Shown: piece by piece, positions 9,068-17,379 of the stretch
Numbering within the stretch: the stretch's first letter is position 1
How the letters are laid out: each line of letters starts with the position of its first letter
DNA from: JAVBJN01 sp031546985
GTDB taxonomy: Bacteria; Bacteroidota; Bacteroidia; Chitinophagales; Chitinophagaceae
NCBI GenBank assembly: GCA_031546985.1
Contig: JAVBJN010000039.1
Location: 3,540 to 67,539 of the forward strand
DNA length: 64,000 nucleotides
Reading direction: 5' to 3'
Notes under the pieces: generated by a model
What the model saw: the letters and a program-made list of their open reading frames with translations, nothing else
Told to the model about the DNA's origin: nothing
Database searches by the model: none
Made by a program: the position numbers and the translations under genes

Positions 9068-9544
9068 CTACGCCTGCAGGGCCTCTACGAGCGGATTATG
9101 ATTTACCGGAAAATTGACGGAATTAGCAATAAAGCACATTTTGTGTGCTTCATCGTGCAGCTCCAGGGCTTTATCGATCATCGAAATATCTGCTACAATA
9201 ATCTTGGGATGCAGCATTACTTCTATAAACTTACCGCTGCCATTGTGCACCACTTCCATTGTACCAATGGCATGATCTACATATTGGGTAACAATTATAC
9301 CCGCATCTGCACATAAGTGCAGGTACCACAGCATATGACAGGAAGATAGCGAGCTCACCAGCATATCCTCCGGGTTATAATGCTGTACATCGCCACGAAA
9401 AGCAGCATCGGAAGAGCCATAAATAATAGGTTTTCCATTGGCCTGGATGGTATGGTTGCGATCGTATTCGGCATAACCGGATGTTCCCATGCCTTTATTG
9501 CCGGTCCAGGTAATCGTAAGATGGTAATGGTGCGCTGTAGACAT
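9068..9544 (-). CDS. OsmC family protein
   Basis: 158-residue OsmC/Ohr-fold protein, a family that reduces organic hydroperoxides with a pair of cysteines. I used the ATG giving MSTAHHYHLTITW; the open frame extends 37 codons further without family similarity. Conserved parts are NPEDMLVSSLSSCHMLWYL (first Cys in SSCH, about residue 71) and KMCFIANSVNFPV, with the second Cys about 60 residues later. That spacing suits OsmC peroxidases. Its position next to a tilS gene has no clear meaning. Confidence 0.85.
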   Translation of the reverse strand: MSTAHHYHLTITWTGNKGMGTSGYAEYDRNHTIQANGKPIIYGSSDAAFRGDVQHYNPEDMLVSSLSSCHMLWYLHLCADAGIIVTQYVDHAIGTMEVVHNGSGKFIEVMLHPKIIVADISMIDKALELHDEAHKMCFIANSVNFPVNHNPLVEALQA

Positions 9545-9627
9545 ACCCTTAAGTAACGAAAAATTACGCAGATTTACAAACACAATTTGATTGTACCTGC
9601 AACGAACTTCAACCTTACCAGGTTTAT

Positions 9628-10272
9628 TTACCGGACTACTCTTATCAAAAACCAAAGGATAAGACTAGCCACCGAAAACATAAGCAGCACAGAACCGCGA
9701 TTGCGGTCTTTATCTGTATAGCGCCATACACTAGTACCATCGGCCAGTGTTTTTTTTGTATAAGCGATGTGCATACCAACGAGTACCCCCAACAAGCCAC
9801 CAAATAAAGCACATATATACCCCACAAGCCATAAACTTTTTGCCGCGGGTTCAGGTGCTGCCAAAGCTTTGCTCTGTTTACGCTGTTTAGAACTTTCTGT
9901 TTCGTCGCCTATGTTCACACCCCTATCATTAAGAAGTTTTAAAGCAAGTTCATAATCCAAAGGGCCCCAATCTTCCCGATGATGAACAATATCAAGCAGC
10001 TCCTTATTCGAAAATTTAAACAAGTAATAATCGGGCTCTATACTTTCCAGCATTTCTTTGTAATAAGCCGACATGATTTTGTCTGCCCTTTCAAAATCAC
10101 CGGGAACCAGCATCACACGAATCTCACGGTTCAATGGGTTTCCGGAAAAAGATGGATCAAAATACTGTTGGTTGTCTTCAATCTTGATGGAAATTCCTTG
10201 TTTCGTTAACTGTGTAGCCAGCTCATCAGCCAAAACCTCATCATTAAATTTTTGGTAAACCTTTAATTCCAT
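9628..10272 (-). CDS. Uncharacterised membrane protein with DUF2007-like N-terminal domain
   Basis: 214 residues, not tied to a function. Residues 1-75 (KVYQKFNDEVLADELATQLTK, later VPGDFERADKIM) resemble the DUF2007 putative signal-transducing domain, an alpha/beta module. A charged Ser/Lys/Gln-rich linker (about 125-145) leads to two predicted membrane helices, about 147-168 and 194-211, with a short loop between them. The N-terminal domain should be cytosolic. The 3' end lies 83 bp from the osmC-like start and both genes run the same way, so an operon is possible. Confidence 0.7.
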   Translation of the reverse strand: MELKVYQKFNDEVLADELATQLTKQGISIKIEDNQQYFDPSFSGNPLNREIRVMLVPGDFERADKIMSAYYKEMLESIEPDYYLFKFSNKELLDIVHHREDWGPLDYELALKLLNDRGVNIGDETESSKQRKQSKALAAPEPAAKSLWLVGYICALFGGLLGVLVGMHIAYTKKTLADGTSVWRYTDKDRNRGSVLLMFSVASLILWFLIRVVR

Positions 10273-10357
10273 ATCGTGCTAGTAAATGATTGCCATCTAA
10301 GTAACAAAACATACCCTTCAAAAACAACTGTTATGAATAGTAGCTTGAACATTAAAA

Positions 10358-10379
10358 AGCCGCACCAAATGGTACGGCT
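10358..10379 (-). terminator. Intrinsic terminator after the bestrophin gene
   Basis: AGCCGCACC and GGTACGGCT pair with one mismatch around a short loop. Read on the minus strand the stem is followed by TTTTTAA. It lies about 60 bp beyond the bestrophin stop. Confidence 0.65.
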
Positions 10380-10440
10380 CAAAGCTGGAAGCGACTATAT
10401 GCTTCAGCACAGGGTTCTTGAAATGTAGTAATGAGTAATT

Positions 10441-11379
10441 CTACAAAATATAATAAGCTGCTCTTTCTACTTTTACCCGCACGGTGCGGTTGGTAACGGG
10501 CGATGGTGCAGGAGCGTACTCGCGCAGCATCTGGCGCAGATCCGATTCAATGTTGCCCGAAATAGCCGTCATAGGCGTATCCGTAGGTTTATTTTCGAAC
10601 GGATCTTGTAGGTGAATCGCCATTTTCTCGATCAGCAAAAAAGATGCGGAGATGGCTACTACCAATGGAATTTCAAAAAAGCCTACATACTCGATCACAC
10701 CAAACGGCAGCAGGCCTATAAACAACAACAGTGCAAAATGAATGTACAGGCTATACGTAGCAGGAAACACTGTGTTCTTAATCCGCTCACATTTACCCAT
10801 TGAATCGCACAGGCGGCTGATGGTTTTATCGATCTCTACTTGCTGGTAGCTGTTGAGCCAACCATTGTTAAGCGCTACGCTCAGGTCGCGGCCATGCAGC
10901 TCCAGCATAGCAACCGGCGCGTTGGAATAGCGGGCTACATGCTCGTAATCGCGCTTGCCCAGGTATTTATCCATACCCTCTAAAGCATCTTGTCCACGCA
11001 GTTTGCGGCTCAGGCTAAAGCACCAGGCCATTTGGCGGTGTATAAACCGCTGCTGGAACAATGCCAGGTCTTCCTGGTCGTAAGAAACCTGGGTAAAACT
11101 CAGCACCTGGCGGGCCAGCGAGCGCGAATCGTTTACGATAGCGCCCCAGATATGACGGGCCTCCCACCAGCGGTCGTAAGCCTGGTTAGACCTAAACCCC
11201 AGCAATAATGAGAGCACCGTACCCAAAACCGTAGGAATGGCAATGGGAATGGAGATTTTGGTCACATGAAAGTTGCTGTACAATAGCTCGATAACGAGTG
11301 CATACACAGCGATCAGCAAAAGCTCTGTTTTGATTTTGCCGAATATGTATTGGAATGGTATATTCTTTTGTAACAGCAT
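10441..11379 (-). CDS. Bestrophin family (UPF0187) membrane channel
   Basis: 312-residue inner-membrane protein of the bestrophin/UPF0187 family, related to pentameric bestrophin ion channels. The N-terminal hydrophobic segments (about 18-35 and 42-62) are followed by the diagnostic stretch LLGFRSNQAYDRWWEARHIWG at about 60-80. Two further hydrophobic segments lie near 210-250 (LYIHFALLLFIGLLPFG and IPLVVAISASFLLIEKM), followed by the conserved QDPFENKPTDTPM. A universal-stress-like gene ends 18 bp upstream on the same strand, so the two probably form an operon. Ion selectivity cannot be read from the sequence. Confidence 0.9.
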   Translation of the reverse strand: MLLQKNIPFQYIFGKIKTELLLIAVYALVIELLYSNFHVTKISIPIAIPTVLGTVLSLLLGFRSNQAYDRWWEARHIWGAIVNDSRSLARQVLSFTQVSYDQEDLALFQQRFIHRQMAWCFSLSRKLRGQDALEGMDKYLGKRDYEHVARYSNAPVAMLELHGRDLSVALNNGWLNSYQQVEIDKTISRLCDSMGKCERIKNTVFPATYSLYIHFALLLFIGLLPFGVIEYVGFFEIPLVVAISASFLLIEKMAIHLQDPFENKPTDTPMTAISGNIESDLRQMLREYAPAPSPVTNRTVRVKVERAAYYIL

Positions 11380-11397
11380 AAGGATGATTTAATGGGA

Positions 11398-11880
11398 TCA
11401 GGTAGCCTGCAAAACCCTTTTTTCGCGGGTAACGGCAAAGCTGAAAGTGGCTGGTGAACGGAAAGTGGTAAGCAAAGGCATCTTGCTTTTGGCAATTAAC
11501 TTACCGGGATGAATGCTTTGCGGGTGTGTAAGCTGCAAATTGATGCTTTCCGGGTACACAATCATATCTGCACCGCAGGCAGAGAGGAAACTCCTGAAAA
11601 CAGCCCGGGTATCGCCATACACATACTGCACTGTAATGGAATTGATGTTAAACGTGTAGCGCTTCTTTAACGCTTCGCATTTGGCCATAAACTGGTCGGT
11701 CATGAGCCGGGTATGGTGAATGCTTTTGTTTACAAACAGCAGATCGCGGATGCCGGAGGGCATATCAAATACATGAAACAAAATAATGTTCATGCGGTCT
11801 GCATTCAGTGTTTCGGCAGTTTGCTCCACCAGGTCGAGGGAGGAAAGACTAAAATCGGTTGGTATCAGAATTTGTTTCAT
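11398..11880 (-). CDS. Universal stress protein-like protein
   Basis: 160 residues starting MKQILIPTDFSLSSLDLV, the usual first strand and helix of a UspA domain; the reading frame extends 18 codons further up but without similarity. The central part (MNIILFHVFDMP, then VQYVYGDTRAVFRSFLSACGADMIVYPE) keeps the fold. The ATP-binding G2XG9G(S/T) loop expected near the end is not obvious, and ALLTTFRSPATFSF closes the domain, so ATP binding is doubtful. It is upstream of and probably co-transcribed with the bestrophin gene. Confidence 0.75.
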   Translation of the reverse strand: MKQILIPTDFSLSSLDLVEQTAETLNADRMNIILFHVFDMPSGIRDLLFVNKSIHHTRLMTDQFMAKCEALKKRYTFNINSITVQYVYGDTRAVFRSFLSACGADMIVYPESINLQLTHPQSIHPGKLIAKSKMPLLTTFRSPATFSFAVTREKRVLQAT

Positions 11881-11988
11881 ACTAAGGCATTTAAACGTTA
11901 CATGGTAGTACATGCAAAGTTGGATGCCGGCCATTAGAACGGCCTAATAAACGCCTTAGAATCGGGTTAGAAGAAGATTAGAATCAAA

Positions 11989-13377
11989 TTAGAGACCCGC
12001 TTGTCTGTTTTCCTGAAACACCGGAAGCATAACTACCACACGGGTTCCGGTGTCCTGCACCGACAATACGGAGATATTGCCGTGGTGCAATCTTATAATA
12101 TTCATACTTAGTGGTAAGCCAATGCCATACCCCCGGTAGGTTTGCACATTCGAAGCCCGGAAGAATGGTGTAAAAATGTCTTTCAGTTCTTTTTCGGGAA
12201 TACCAATGCCTTTGTCTTCAATAATCACCTGTAGTTGTGTACCATCGGAATGGATGCTTACCGTTACCTGTTTATTGTCGGAGTACTTGCAGGCATTGAG
12301 CACAATATTACTCACTGCCAGTTTCAGCAGATCGGCGTTGCCTTCTACTTCCAGGAAAGTTTCGTCCTCTGGCAGGTTATCGAGTACCAGCTGCACATTG
12401 TGCCGGTTGGTAATGTTTTCTACATTATGTTTTACATCGCAGAGCAGTTCATCGATCCGCAGCGGTGTCCATTGTTGTTTTTTACCGTCAAATCCCGTTT
12501 GAGCCAGGCTCAGCAGGCTGTCGATAATAAGTTTTAGTTTCTCTGCTTCATGCAAGATGTTTTGCATGGCTTGCTTTAGCTCAGGCACTGTACGCTCGCC
12601 GGTAAGCGATAAATCGGCTTCGCCCAGGATAGTGGTTACGGGCGTGCGAAACTCGTGCGAGGCATTGCTCACAAAATTCTGCTGCGTTTCAAATGCCGTA
12701 CGCAGGCGGTACAGCATATCGTTAAAGGTATTGGTTAGTTGTGCTATCTCATCCTCGCCACGGTAAACGGGTAGCTCTACTGCAAGGTTTTCGGCATTAA
12801 TGGTTTTAACCTGGCGAATGATGTTGCGCACCGGTGCAAAAGTCTGCCGGGAAAATATTAAACCCACTGTAAACACAATGAGCATGGCTGAAAAGAACCC
12901 CGCTATAAGCAAATACCGGAGATTGCGCAGGGTAGAAGTAAGCGGCTCGTTACGTGCCGATAGCAGCACGATAAAATTGCCCTGGTTATCTGGGTAATAA
13001 ATAGCAGTATAGTAAGTATCGCCGCTTTGGTAATTGGCTACACCGTGGTGCACCACCTGTTTGTAGAATTTTTGTGGCAGGTGCAGGGTAGAAGGTTGCG
13101 CCTGCATGACTTGTGTATCGCTTACTTCTATAAAAAACTCTTTTTCGCCCTGCAATACTTCCAGGTGAGCTTTGCGAATGTCGTCGTATGCCGTTACAGA
13201 ACTTTCATCCTGCTCCAGTTTTACCCTGGCGGCTACAAACGCGCGTATCTCCAGGCGCTTATAAAAATCTGTGGCGGCAAAGCGGCTGGTGAGCACATAT
13301 ACAAACATACCCAGCGCCAGCAGGATAACCCCGGTAAGGATGGTATACAGTAAAGCGGTTTTTGTTTGTATCCTCAT
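11989..13377 (-). CDS. Two-component sensor histidine kinase (HAMP-HisKA-HATPase)
   Basis: 462-residue inner-membrane sensor. It has a first membrane helix at about 9-30, a periplasmic domain at 31-150, a second helix at about 154-176, a HAMP linker at about 177-230, then HisKA with the phospho-accepting His241 in SNASHEFRTP. The HATPase domain has an N-box (NIVLNACKYS, about 353), a G1 box (EDKGIGIPE, about 394) and a G2 box (YRGYGIGLPLS, about 417). The partner response regulator lies 6 bp upstream, so the two genes form one operon. The periplasmic part has no cysteines or metal motifs that would hint at the signal. This is a CusS/BaeS-like layout, but the stimulus is unknown. Confidence 0.92.
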   Translation of the reverse strand: MRIQTKTALLYTILTGVILLALGMFVYVLTSRFAATDFYKRLEIRAFVAARVKLEQDESSVTAYDDIRKAHLEVLQGEKEFFIEVSDTQVMQAQPSTLHLPQKFYKQVVHHGVANYQSGDTYYTAIYYPDNQGNFIVLLSARNEPLTSTLRNLRYLLIAGFFSAMLIVFTVGLIFSRQTFAPVRNIIRQVKTINAENLAVELPVYRGEDEIAQLTNTFNDMLYRLRTAFETQQNFVSNASHEFRTPVTTILGEADLSLTGERTVPELKQAMQNILHEAEKLKLIIDSLLSLAQTGFDGKKQQWTPLRIDELLCDVKHNVENITNRHNVQLVLDNLPEDETFLEVEGNADLLKLAVSNIVLNACKYSDNKQVTVSIHSDGTQLQVIIEDKGIGIPEKELKDIFTPFFRASNVQTYRGYGIGLPLSMNIIRLHHGNISVLSVQDTGTRVVVMLPVFQENRQAGL

Positions 13378-13383
13378 AATCCG

Positions 13384-14064
13384 TTATGCTTCTTTAACCA
13401 TATAGCCCATGCCTACCACGGTATGCACCAGTTTAGACTCAAAGCCTTTATCAATTTTCTTACGCAGGTAATTGACATACACATCTACCACATTGGTGCC
13501 CATATTAAAATCTACACCCCAAACCTTTTCCAGCAGGTCTAAGCGCGACAGTACCCGGTTCTGATTGCGTAAAAGACATTCCAACAACCGAAATTCTGTG
13601 GCAGTGAGCACAATATCCTTACCATTGCGTGTAACGGTTTTGGCATCGAGATTCATTTCAAGATCGGCCACTGCCAGCATTTCTGCCGCGGGTAGGGCAT
13701 CTGGCACACTCCGGCGCAATAGCGAGCGGATACGGGCCTCCAGCTCTGCAAAGCGGAAAGGTTTTATCACATAATCATCGGCACCGCTATCCAACCCGGC
13801 TACAATATTTTCGGTGGTGCCCAATGCCGTAAGCATGAGTACCGGTGTATCTATATTTTTTTCGCGCAGCACCCGGCACAATTCAATGCCATTCATGCCC
13901 GGCAACATTACATCAATGATAAACAGCTGGTATTGCCCGTCCAGCGCCATTTGCAGCGCAAGATTACCATCGGGTGCCACACTTACCGCATATCCTTTTT
14001 CAGATAAGCCTTTGTGCATCATCGATGCTACCGAAGGTTCGTCTTCTACCAACAAAATTTTCAT
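13384..14064 (-). CDS. OmpR-family response regulator
   Basis: 226 residues from MKILLVEDEPSV (an ATG two codons further up is also possible). Receiver domain 1-115 with acidic Glu8/Asp9, phospho-acceptor Asp51 in FIIDVMLPGMNG, Thr/Ala switch region LMLTALGTTE and Lys in VIKPF. A winged-helix DNA-binding domain occupies about 128-224 (TATEFRLLECLLRNQNRVLSR and, at the end, VDVYVNYLRKKID). It is transcribed first in an operon with the histidine kinase. Target genes are unknown; the nearest divergently placed DNA is the repeat-bearing gap at 14071-14377. Confidence 0.93.
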   Translation of the reverse strand: MKILLVEDEPSVASMMHKGLSEKGYAVSVAPDGNLALQMALDGQYQLFIIDVMLPGMNGIELCRVLREKNIDTPVLMLTALGTTENIVAGLDSGADDYVIKPFRFAELEARIRSLLRRSVPDALPAAEMLAVADLEMNLDAKTVTRNGKDIVLTATEFRLLECLLRNQNRVLSRLDLLEKVWGVDFNMGTNVVDVYVNYLRKKIDKGFESKLVHTVVGMGYMVKEA

Positions 14065-14108
14065 ATACATCTCCTGTTTAAGTGAGGGCCTTCATTTACC
14101 TGAATCAA

Positions 14109-14116
14109 CAAATTTA
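14109..14116 (-). promoter_or_regulatory. Possible -7 promoter element of the two-component operon
   Basis: CAAATTTA on the plus strand reads TAAATTTG on the minus strand, which fits the Bacteroidota -7 consensus TAnnTTTG. It is 45 bp upstream of the response regulator start. No convincing TTTG -33 element is at the right distance. Confidence 0.35.
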
Positions 14117-14217
14117 ATGGTTCGCGCTTATTTAAATGAATCTCCGGCCCTGTTTAAGACAAATGAAATGCTAAAAGGTTGTGGCAGGGGGCTGTTTTAT
14201 GAAAAAAATGCCAATGA

Positions 14218-14258
14218 AGAGATCCTGCTTTCGCTCGTACCTCGCGCTGCAGGATGAC
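14218..14258. repeat. Dispersed intergenic repeat (GATCCTGC...GCAGGATGACA type)
   Basis: GATCCTGCTTTCGCTCG ... GCGCTGCAGGATGACA is the reverse complement of the repeat units at 47645-47690, 47808-47850 and 47938-47980, and matches a unit at 40626-40660. The GATCCTGC and GCAGGATG ends make it palindromic. It fills most of the gene-free stretch 14071-14377, which otherwise shows only the promoter box and a terminator. Confidence 0.55.
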
Positions 14259-14327
14259 ATACAAGAGGATAAGCATTGCATCACAAGCCTATTCAATCAC
14301 AACAGTTTTATCAGAGATAAAAAAAAA

Positions 14328-14346
14328 GTGCCGGAGAGTCCGGCAC
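14328..14346 (-). terminator. Intrinsic terminator after the small 14378-14782 gene
   Basis: GTGCCGGA and TCCGGCAC make a perfect 8-bp stem with a 3-base loop. On the minus strand it is followed by eight or more T. It lies about 30 bp past the stop. Confidence 0.8.
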
Positions 14347-14377
14347 GTTCATAGGTTGGTTTGGTGAGGGGTAGGCG

Positions 14378-14782
14378 TCAGGAGGCGGAAAGCACGTTGC
14401 CTAAGAGCTGTACTACACCGGCTTCGGCAACTTGTACACTCAGGCTCATAGCGCGCTGATAGGTAAGCGGGTAAGGCAAACCAATGGTTACCGTTTCGAG
14501 GGCTGCGCTGCTGCGAAATACTGAAATACCATAGGAGTTGTGGGTGGTTAGCCCCTGGTTGAATAACGCGGCCACTGAAATATTCACTACGTTTTTACCA
14601 TCTATATCGAGAATGATAAACGTAAGATCGGTATTACCGCCTTGCTTGGTTACTTCGGCAGAGAGAAAAAGGCCGGGGCCTTTTAATACCACCAGATCGT
14701 GTTTGGAGTTCAGGGCCGGGTTAGAGGCCAGGCCCTGTGTGCGTACAGGATTAGTTACTGCTCCGATTAATGTTGATGCCAT
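14378..14782 (-). CDS. Hypothetical small protein, beta-rich
   Basis: 134 residues that I do not recognise. There is no signal peptide, no cysteine and no membrane helix. The sequence alternates short hydrophobic strands with Thr, Ser and Asn (DLVVLKGPGLFLSAEV, TDLTFIILDIDGKNVV, LETVTIGLPYPLTYQ, LSLSVQVAEAGVVQLLG), so a small all-beta fold is likely. It stands alone, with its own likely promoter box (14826-14833) and a strong terminator, which supports it as a real, independently expressed gene. Nothing nearby suggests a function. Confidence 0.65.
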   Translation of the reverse strand: MASTLIGAVTNPVRTQGLASNPALNSKHDLVVLKGPGLFLSAEVTKQGGNTDLTFIILDIDGKNVVNISVAALFNQGLTTHNSYGISVFRSSAALETVTIGLPYPLTYQRAMSLSVQVAEAGVVQLLGNVLSAS

Positions 14783-14825
14783 ACCAGTCGATTTAGGTTA
14801 AGGATTGCGTTGTTATTTGGTAGTA

Positions 14826-14833
14826 CAAACCTA
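14826..14833 (-). promoter_or_regulatory. Possible -7 promoter element for the small beta-rich protein gene
   Basis: CAAACCTA on the plus strand reads TAGGTTTG on the minus strand, matching TAnnTTTG. It is 44 bp upstream of the start codon. A -33 TTTG is not visible. Confidence 0.4.
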
Positions 14834-14923
14834 CAACCTGTATGGCCTCTGCCCATACGTTTAATAACGGTATTTTATGGTTTTTATAGCGGTACCCCCG
14901 CCGGGCGCAACACCCTGTAAACG

Positions 14924-14955
14924 AAACAGCCCCCGCAGTGTTGCGGGGGCTGTTT
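14924..14955 (-). terminator. Intrinsic terminator after sucC
   Basis: AAACAGCCCCCGCA and TGCGGGGGCTGTTT form a perfect 14-bp stem around a 4-base loop; the T-run is short (TTT). It lies 21 bp past the sucC stop. Confidence 0.8.
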
Positions 14956-14976
14956 ATGATATTAAATACTTATCAA

Positions 14977-16194
14977 TTAAGCAGTAACAGCTTTCTGAAC
15001 CAGTGCAGCAGCTTCGCTGAGCAGGATAGCAGATTGTACTTTCAGACCACTTTCTTCGATCAGTTTCTTAGCTTCTTCAGCATTTGTACCTTGCAGACGA
15101 ACAATGATGGGAACGTGAATGTCGCCAATGTTGTTGTACGCATCGATTACACCTTGTGCAACACGGTCGCAACGAACGATACCACCAAAGATGTTGATGC
15201 ATATCGCTTTTACGTTAGGATCTTTCAGGATGATGCGGAAACCAGCTTCAACGGTTTTAGCGTTGGCAGTACCTCCTACATCGAGGAAGTTAGCAGGCTC
15301 ACCGCCAGCCAGTTTAATCATATCCATGGTAGCCATAGCCAGACCAGCACCGTTTACCATGCAACCAACGTTACCGTCCAGTTTTACATAGTTCAGGTTG
15401 TATTCGCCAGCTTCAACTTCGGTAGGATCTTCTTCAGATTTGTCGCGCATGTCGGCTTCGGCCGGGTGACGGTACAGGGCGTTGTCGTCCAGGTTCATTT
15501 TACAGTCAACCGCGATGATTTTCTCATCAGAGGTTTTGAACAGCGGGTTAATTTCCAGCATACCGCAATCCAGACCTACGTAAGCGTTATATAAATTGCC
15601 AACGAATTTTACCATGTTTTTGAAAGCCTCACCGCTCAGACCCAGGTCAAAAGCGATTTTGCGTGCCTGGTAACCTTGCAGGGGAGAACCAGGAGCTACC
15701 CACACTTTGAAGATTTTCTCCGGAGTGTTGTGCGCCACTTCTTCAATGTCCATACCACCTTCGGTAGAGTACATGATTACGTTTTGTTTGGTAGCACGAT
15801 CCAGCAGGATAGAGAGGTAGAACTCTTTAACCGGGTTTTCGCCAGGATAGTAAACATCCTGTGCAACCAGGATTTTGCTTACTTTTTTACCAGCTTCGCC
15901 AGTCTGGATAGTCACCAGGGTATTGCCCAGGATATTACCAGCGATGCGTTTTACGTCATCGGCGCTTTTAGCAACCTGCACACCACGTTGCTCGGGTACT
16001 TCAATCATGCTGCCTTTACCGCGGCCACCAGCGTGGATCTGGGCTTTAACAACAGCAAAATTGTTATTGGTTTCAGCAGAAATTTTATTGTACGCTTCCA
16101 ATGCTTCTTCAGCAGTGCTGCAAGCGATGCCTTCCTGAGTAGGTACATTGTACTTCTTCAGCAAACTCTTGGCCTGATATTCGTGCAGATTCAT
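14977..16194 (-). CDS. sucC: Succinyl-CoA synthetase (ADP-forming) beta subunit
   Basis: TCA-cycle enzyme subunit that, with SucD, converts succinyl-CoA to succinate with nucleotide triphosphate formation. 405 residues: an ATP-grasp domain (MNLHEYQAKSLLKKYNVP, then VVKAQIHAGGRGKG near 48-61), CDCKMNLDDNALYRHP-type metal/nucleotide segment near 236-251, and the CoA-ligase domain with NIFGGIVRCDRVAQG near 345. Length is slightly above the usual 385-400. sucD is not adjacent, which is common in this phylum. Codons favour GCT, GGT, AAC and CTG, a pattern of strong expression, and the promoter (16213-16243) is the best in the window. Confidence 0.96.
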   Translation of the reverse strand: MNLHEYQAKSLLKKYNVPTQEGIACSTAEEALEAYNKISAETNNNFAVVKAQIHAGGRGKGSMIEVPEQRGVQVAKSADDVKRIAGNILGNTLVTIQTGEAGKKVSKILVAQDVYYPGENPVKEFYLSILLDRATKQNVIMYSTEGGMDIEEVAHNTPEKIFKVWVAPGSPLQGYQARKIAFDLGLSGEAFKNMVKFVGNLYNAYVGLDCGMLEINPLFKTSDEKIIAVDCKMNLDDNALYRHPAEADMRDKSEEDPTEVEAGEYNLNYVKLDGNVGCMVNGAGLAMATMDMIKLAGGEPANFLDVGGTANAKTVEAGFRIILKDPNVKAICINIFGGIVRCDRVAQGVIDAYNNIGDIHVPIIVRLQGTNAEEAKKLIEESGLKVQSAILLSEAAALVQKAVTA

Positions 16195-16212
16195 TTTTTA
16201 AAAAATTTGGGC

Positions 16213-16243
16213 CAAAAGTAAGGTTTAGGAAGTTAAAATCAAA
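16213..16243 (-). promoter_or_regulatory. sucC promoter, full Bacteroidota consensus
   Basis: On the minus strand TTTG (16240-16243) is followed after 19 bp by TACTTTTG (16213-16220), matching TTTG-N19-TAnnTTTG. Transcription should start near 16206, leaving a leader of only about a dozen bases before the ATG at 16194. Confidence 0.65.
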
Positions 16244-16336
16244 ACTTATAGGCATTACGGTGATATTAAGTCTCATATATATTCTTTTTTGACCTGGATG
16301 CTGCTGTTAAACACCCTGGTAGCGATCACTTTTTTC

Positions 16337-17248
16337 TTACCTATCCACCGTAAAATGGATAGGCAGGTTGTAAATAATGTTACTCCATTCGCCTTCTTCT
16401 TTGCCCGGTTTCCAGTTTGGCATAAGCTTTACCACTCGCAAAGCTTCGGCCTCCAGTATCGGACTCACCGGCCTTACCACTTTATAGTTGCTAAGCCTGC
16501 CATCTGTATTTACTACAAATTGTATAATTACTTGCCCCTGAATATCATTATCTCTAGCCATTGGAGGATAATGTATGTTTCTGCCAAGAAAAGCCATCAT
16601 TTCATCCTCCCCGCCCGGATATTCCGGGGGTGCATCAGCTATGAAATAAGGTATTTCATGCCCGGTTGAGTCATAACACTTACCCCAATCCATAACATCA
16701 GAATGGTACATTTCTTCCCGGCGCAATTGCCCACTGGGCCAGTATCTTTTGAGCAGGCCATTTTTTTGCCCTTTGGCGTACACACACGTTGTTCGTATTT
16801 TACCATTGGAAAAAAACACCACGCTCTCCCCATCGGGTTTCCCATTACTGTAATATATCGAATCCTTTATAGCGCCTTCTGTAGTCCAGGTCCTGCATAA
16901 GTCGACTAATTTACCGTTTACAAAAGAAGCTTGTTTTTCTTTAATACCACTTTCATAATACCACGTACCATTGCCTTCCTGAACATCATAATACTGGGAT
17001 ACAGGATCTACATGCGACATCAAAGATTGCCGGTACAGGCTATCGCTCATATAATAATCTTCGACAATAAAATACGGAGACACTTCCGAATCCAGGCTTA
17101 CCACCCGGTAATATTTGGCACTTGCCTTTTGGCATACGTAGAACAACTCGTTGTAATAAAAAGTAACTTCCCGCTCCTGCGCCTGTGACGTCTGACCACA
17201 AAGAAGCATCAAAATACAAACAAAAGTTTTAAACTTATTCATATTCAA
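16337..17248 (-). CDS. Energy transducer TonB-like protein with MORN-type repeats
   Basis: 303 residues with a signal peptide (about 1-23, ending SQAQ). The middle (about 90-190) has toxin-antitoxin-like MORN_2 repeats: GNGTWYYESGIKEKQASFVNGK, GKPDGESVVFFSNGKIR, GQKNGLLKRYWPSGQLRREE. The C-terminal domain (about 200-303, PPEYPGGEDEMMAFLGRNIHYP to the end) is TonB_C, the part that contacts outer-membrane receptors. There is no N-terminal membrane anchor followed by a Pro-rich linker, so it is unlikely to be a working energy-coupling TonB; proteins of this build are frequent and poorly understood in Bacteroidota. It stands alone between sucC and the purine phosphorylase. Confidence 0.8.
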   Translation of the reverse strand: MNMNKFKTFVCILMLLCGQTSQAQEREVTFYYNELFYVCQKASAKYYRVVSLDSEVSPYFIVEDYYMSDSLYRQSLMSHVDPVSQYYDVQEGNGTWYYESGIKEKQASFVNGKLVDLCRTWTTEGAIKDSIYYSNGKPDGESVVFFSNGKIRTTCVYAKGQKNGLLKRYWPSGQLRREEMYHSDVMDWGKCYDSTGHEIPYFIADAPPEYPGGEDEMMAFLGRNIHYPPMARDNDIQGQVIIQFVVNTDGRLSNYKVVRPVSPILEAEALRVVKLMPNWKPGKEEGEWSNIIYNLPIHFTVDR

Positions 17249-17379
17249 AAACCCGCAAGGTATATAAATCGCGATTATTTAGAACGATTAATTGCATTAA
17301 GTAAAAACGCTCCCGGCATACGCCGGATTTTTACATCCTCAGCGGTTATCTTATCTTGGTGGTTTATAAACCAAGTAAC

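Noticed and set aside
10441..14064. One operon of two-component pair, stress protein and bestrophin
   Set aside because: The 108-bp gap between the kinase end and the stress-protein start is fairly large, and nothing in the sequence ties them beyond shared strand.
14938..15594. 218-codon frame opposite sucC
   Set aside because: Produced by the strong codon bias of sucC on the other strand.
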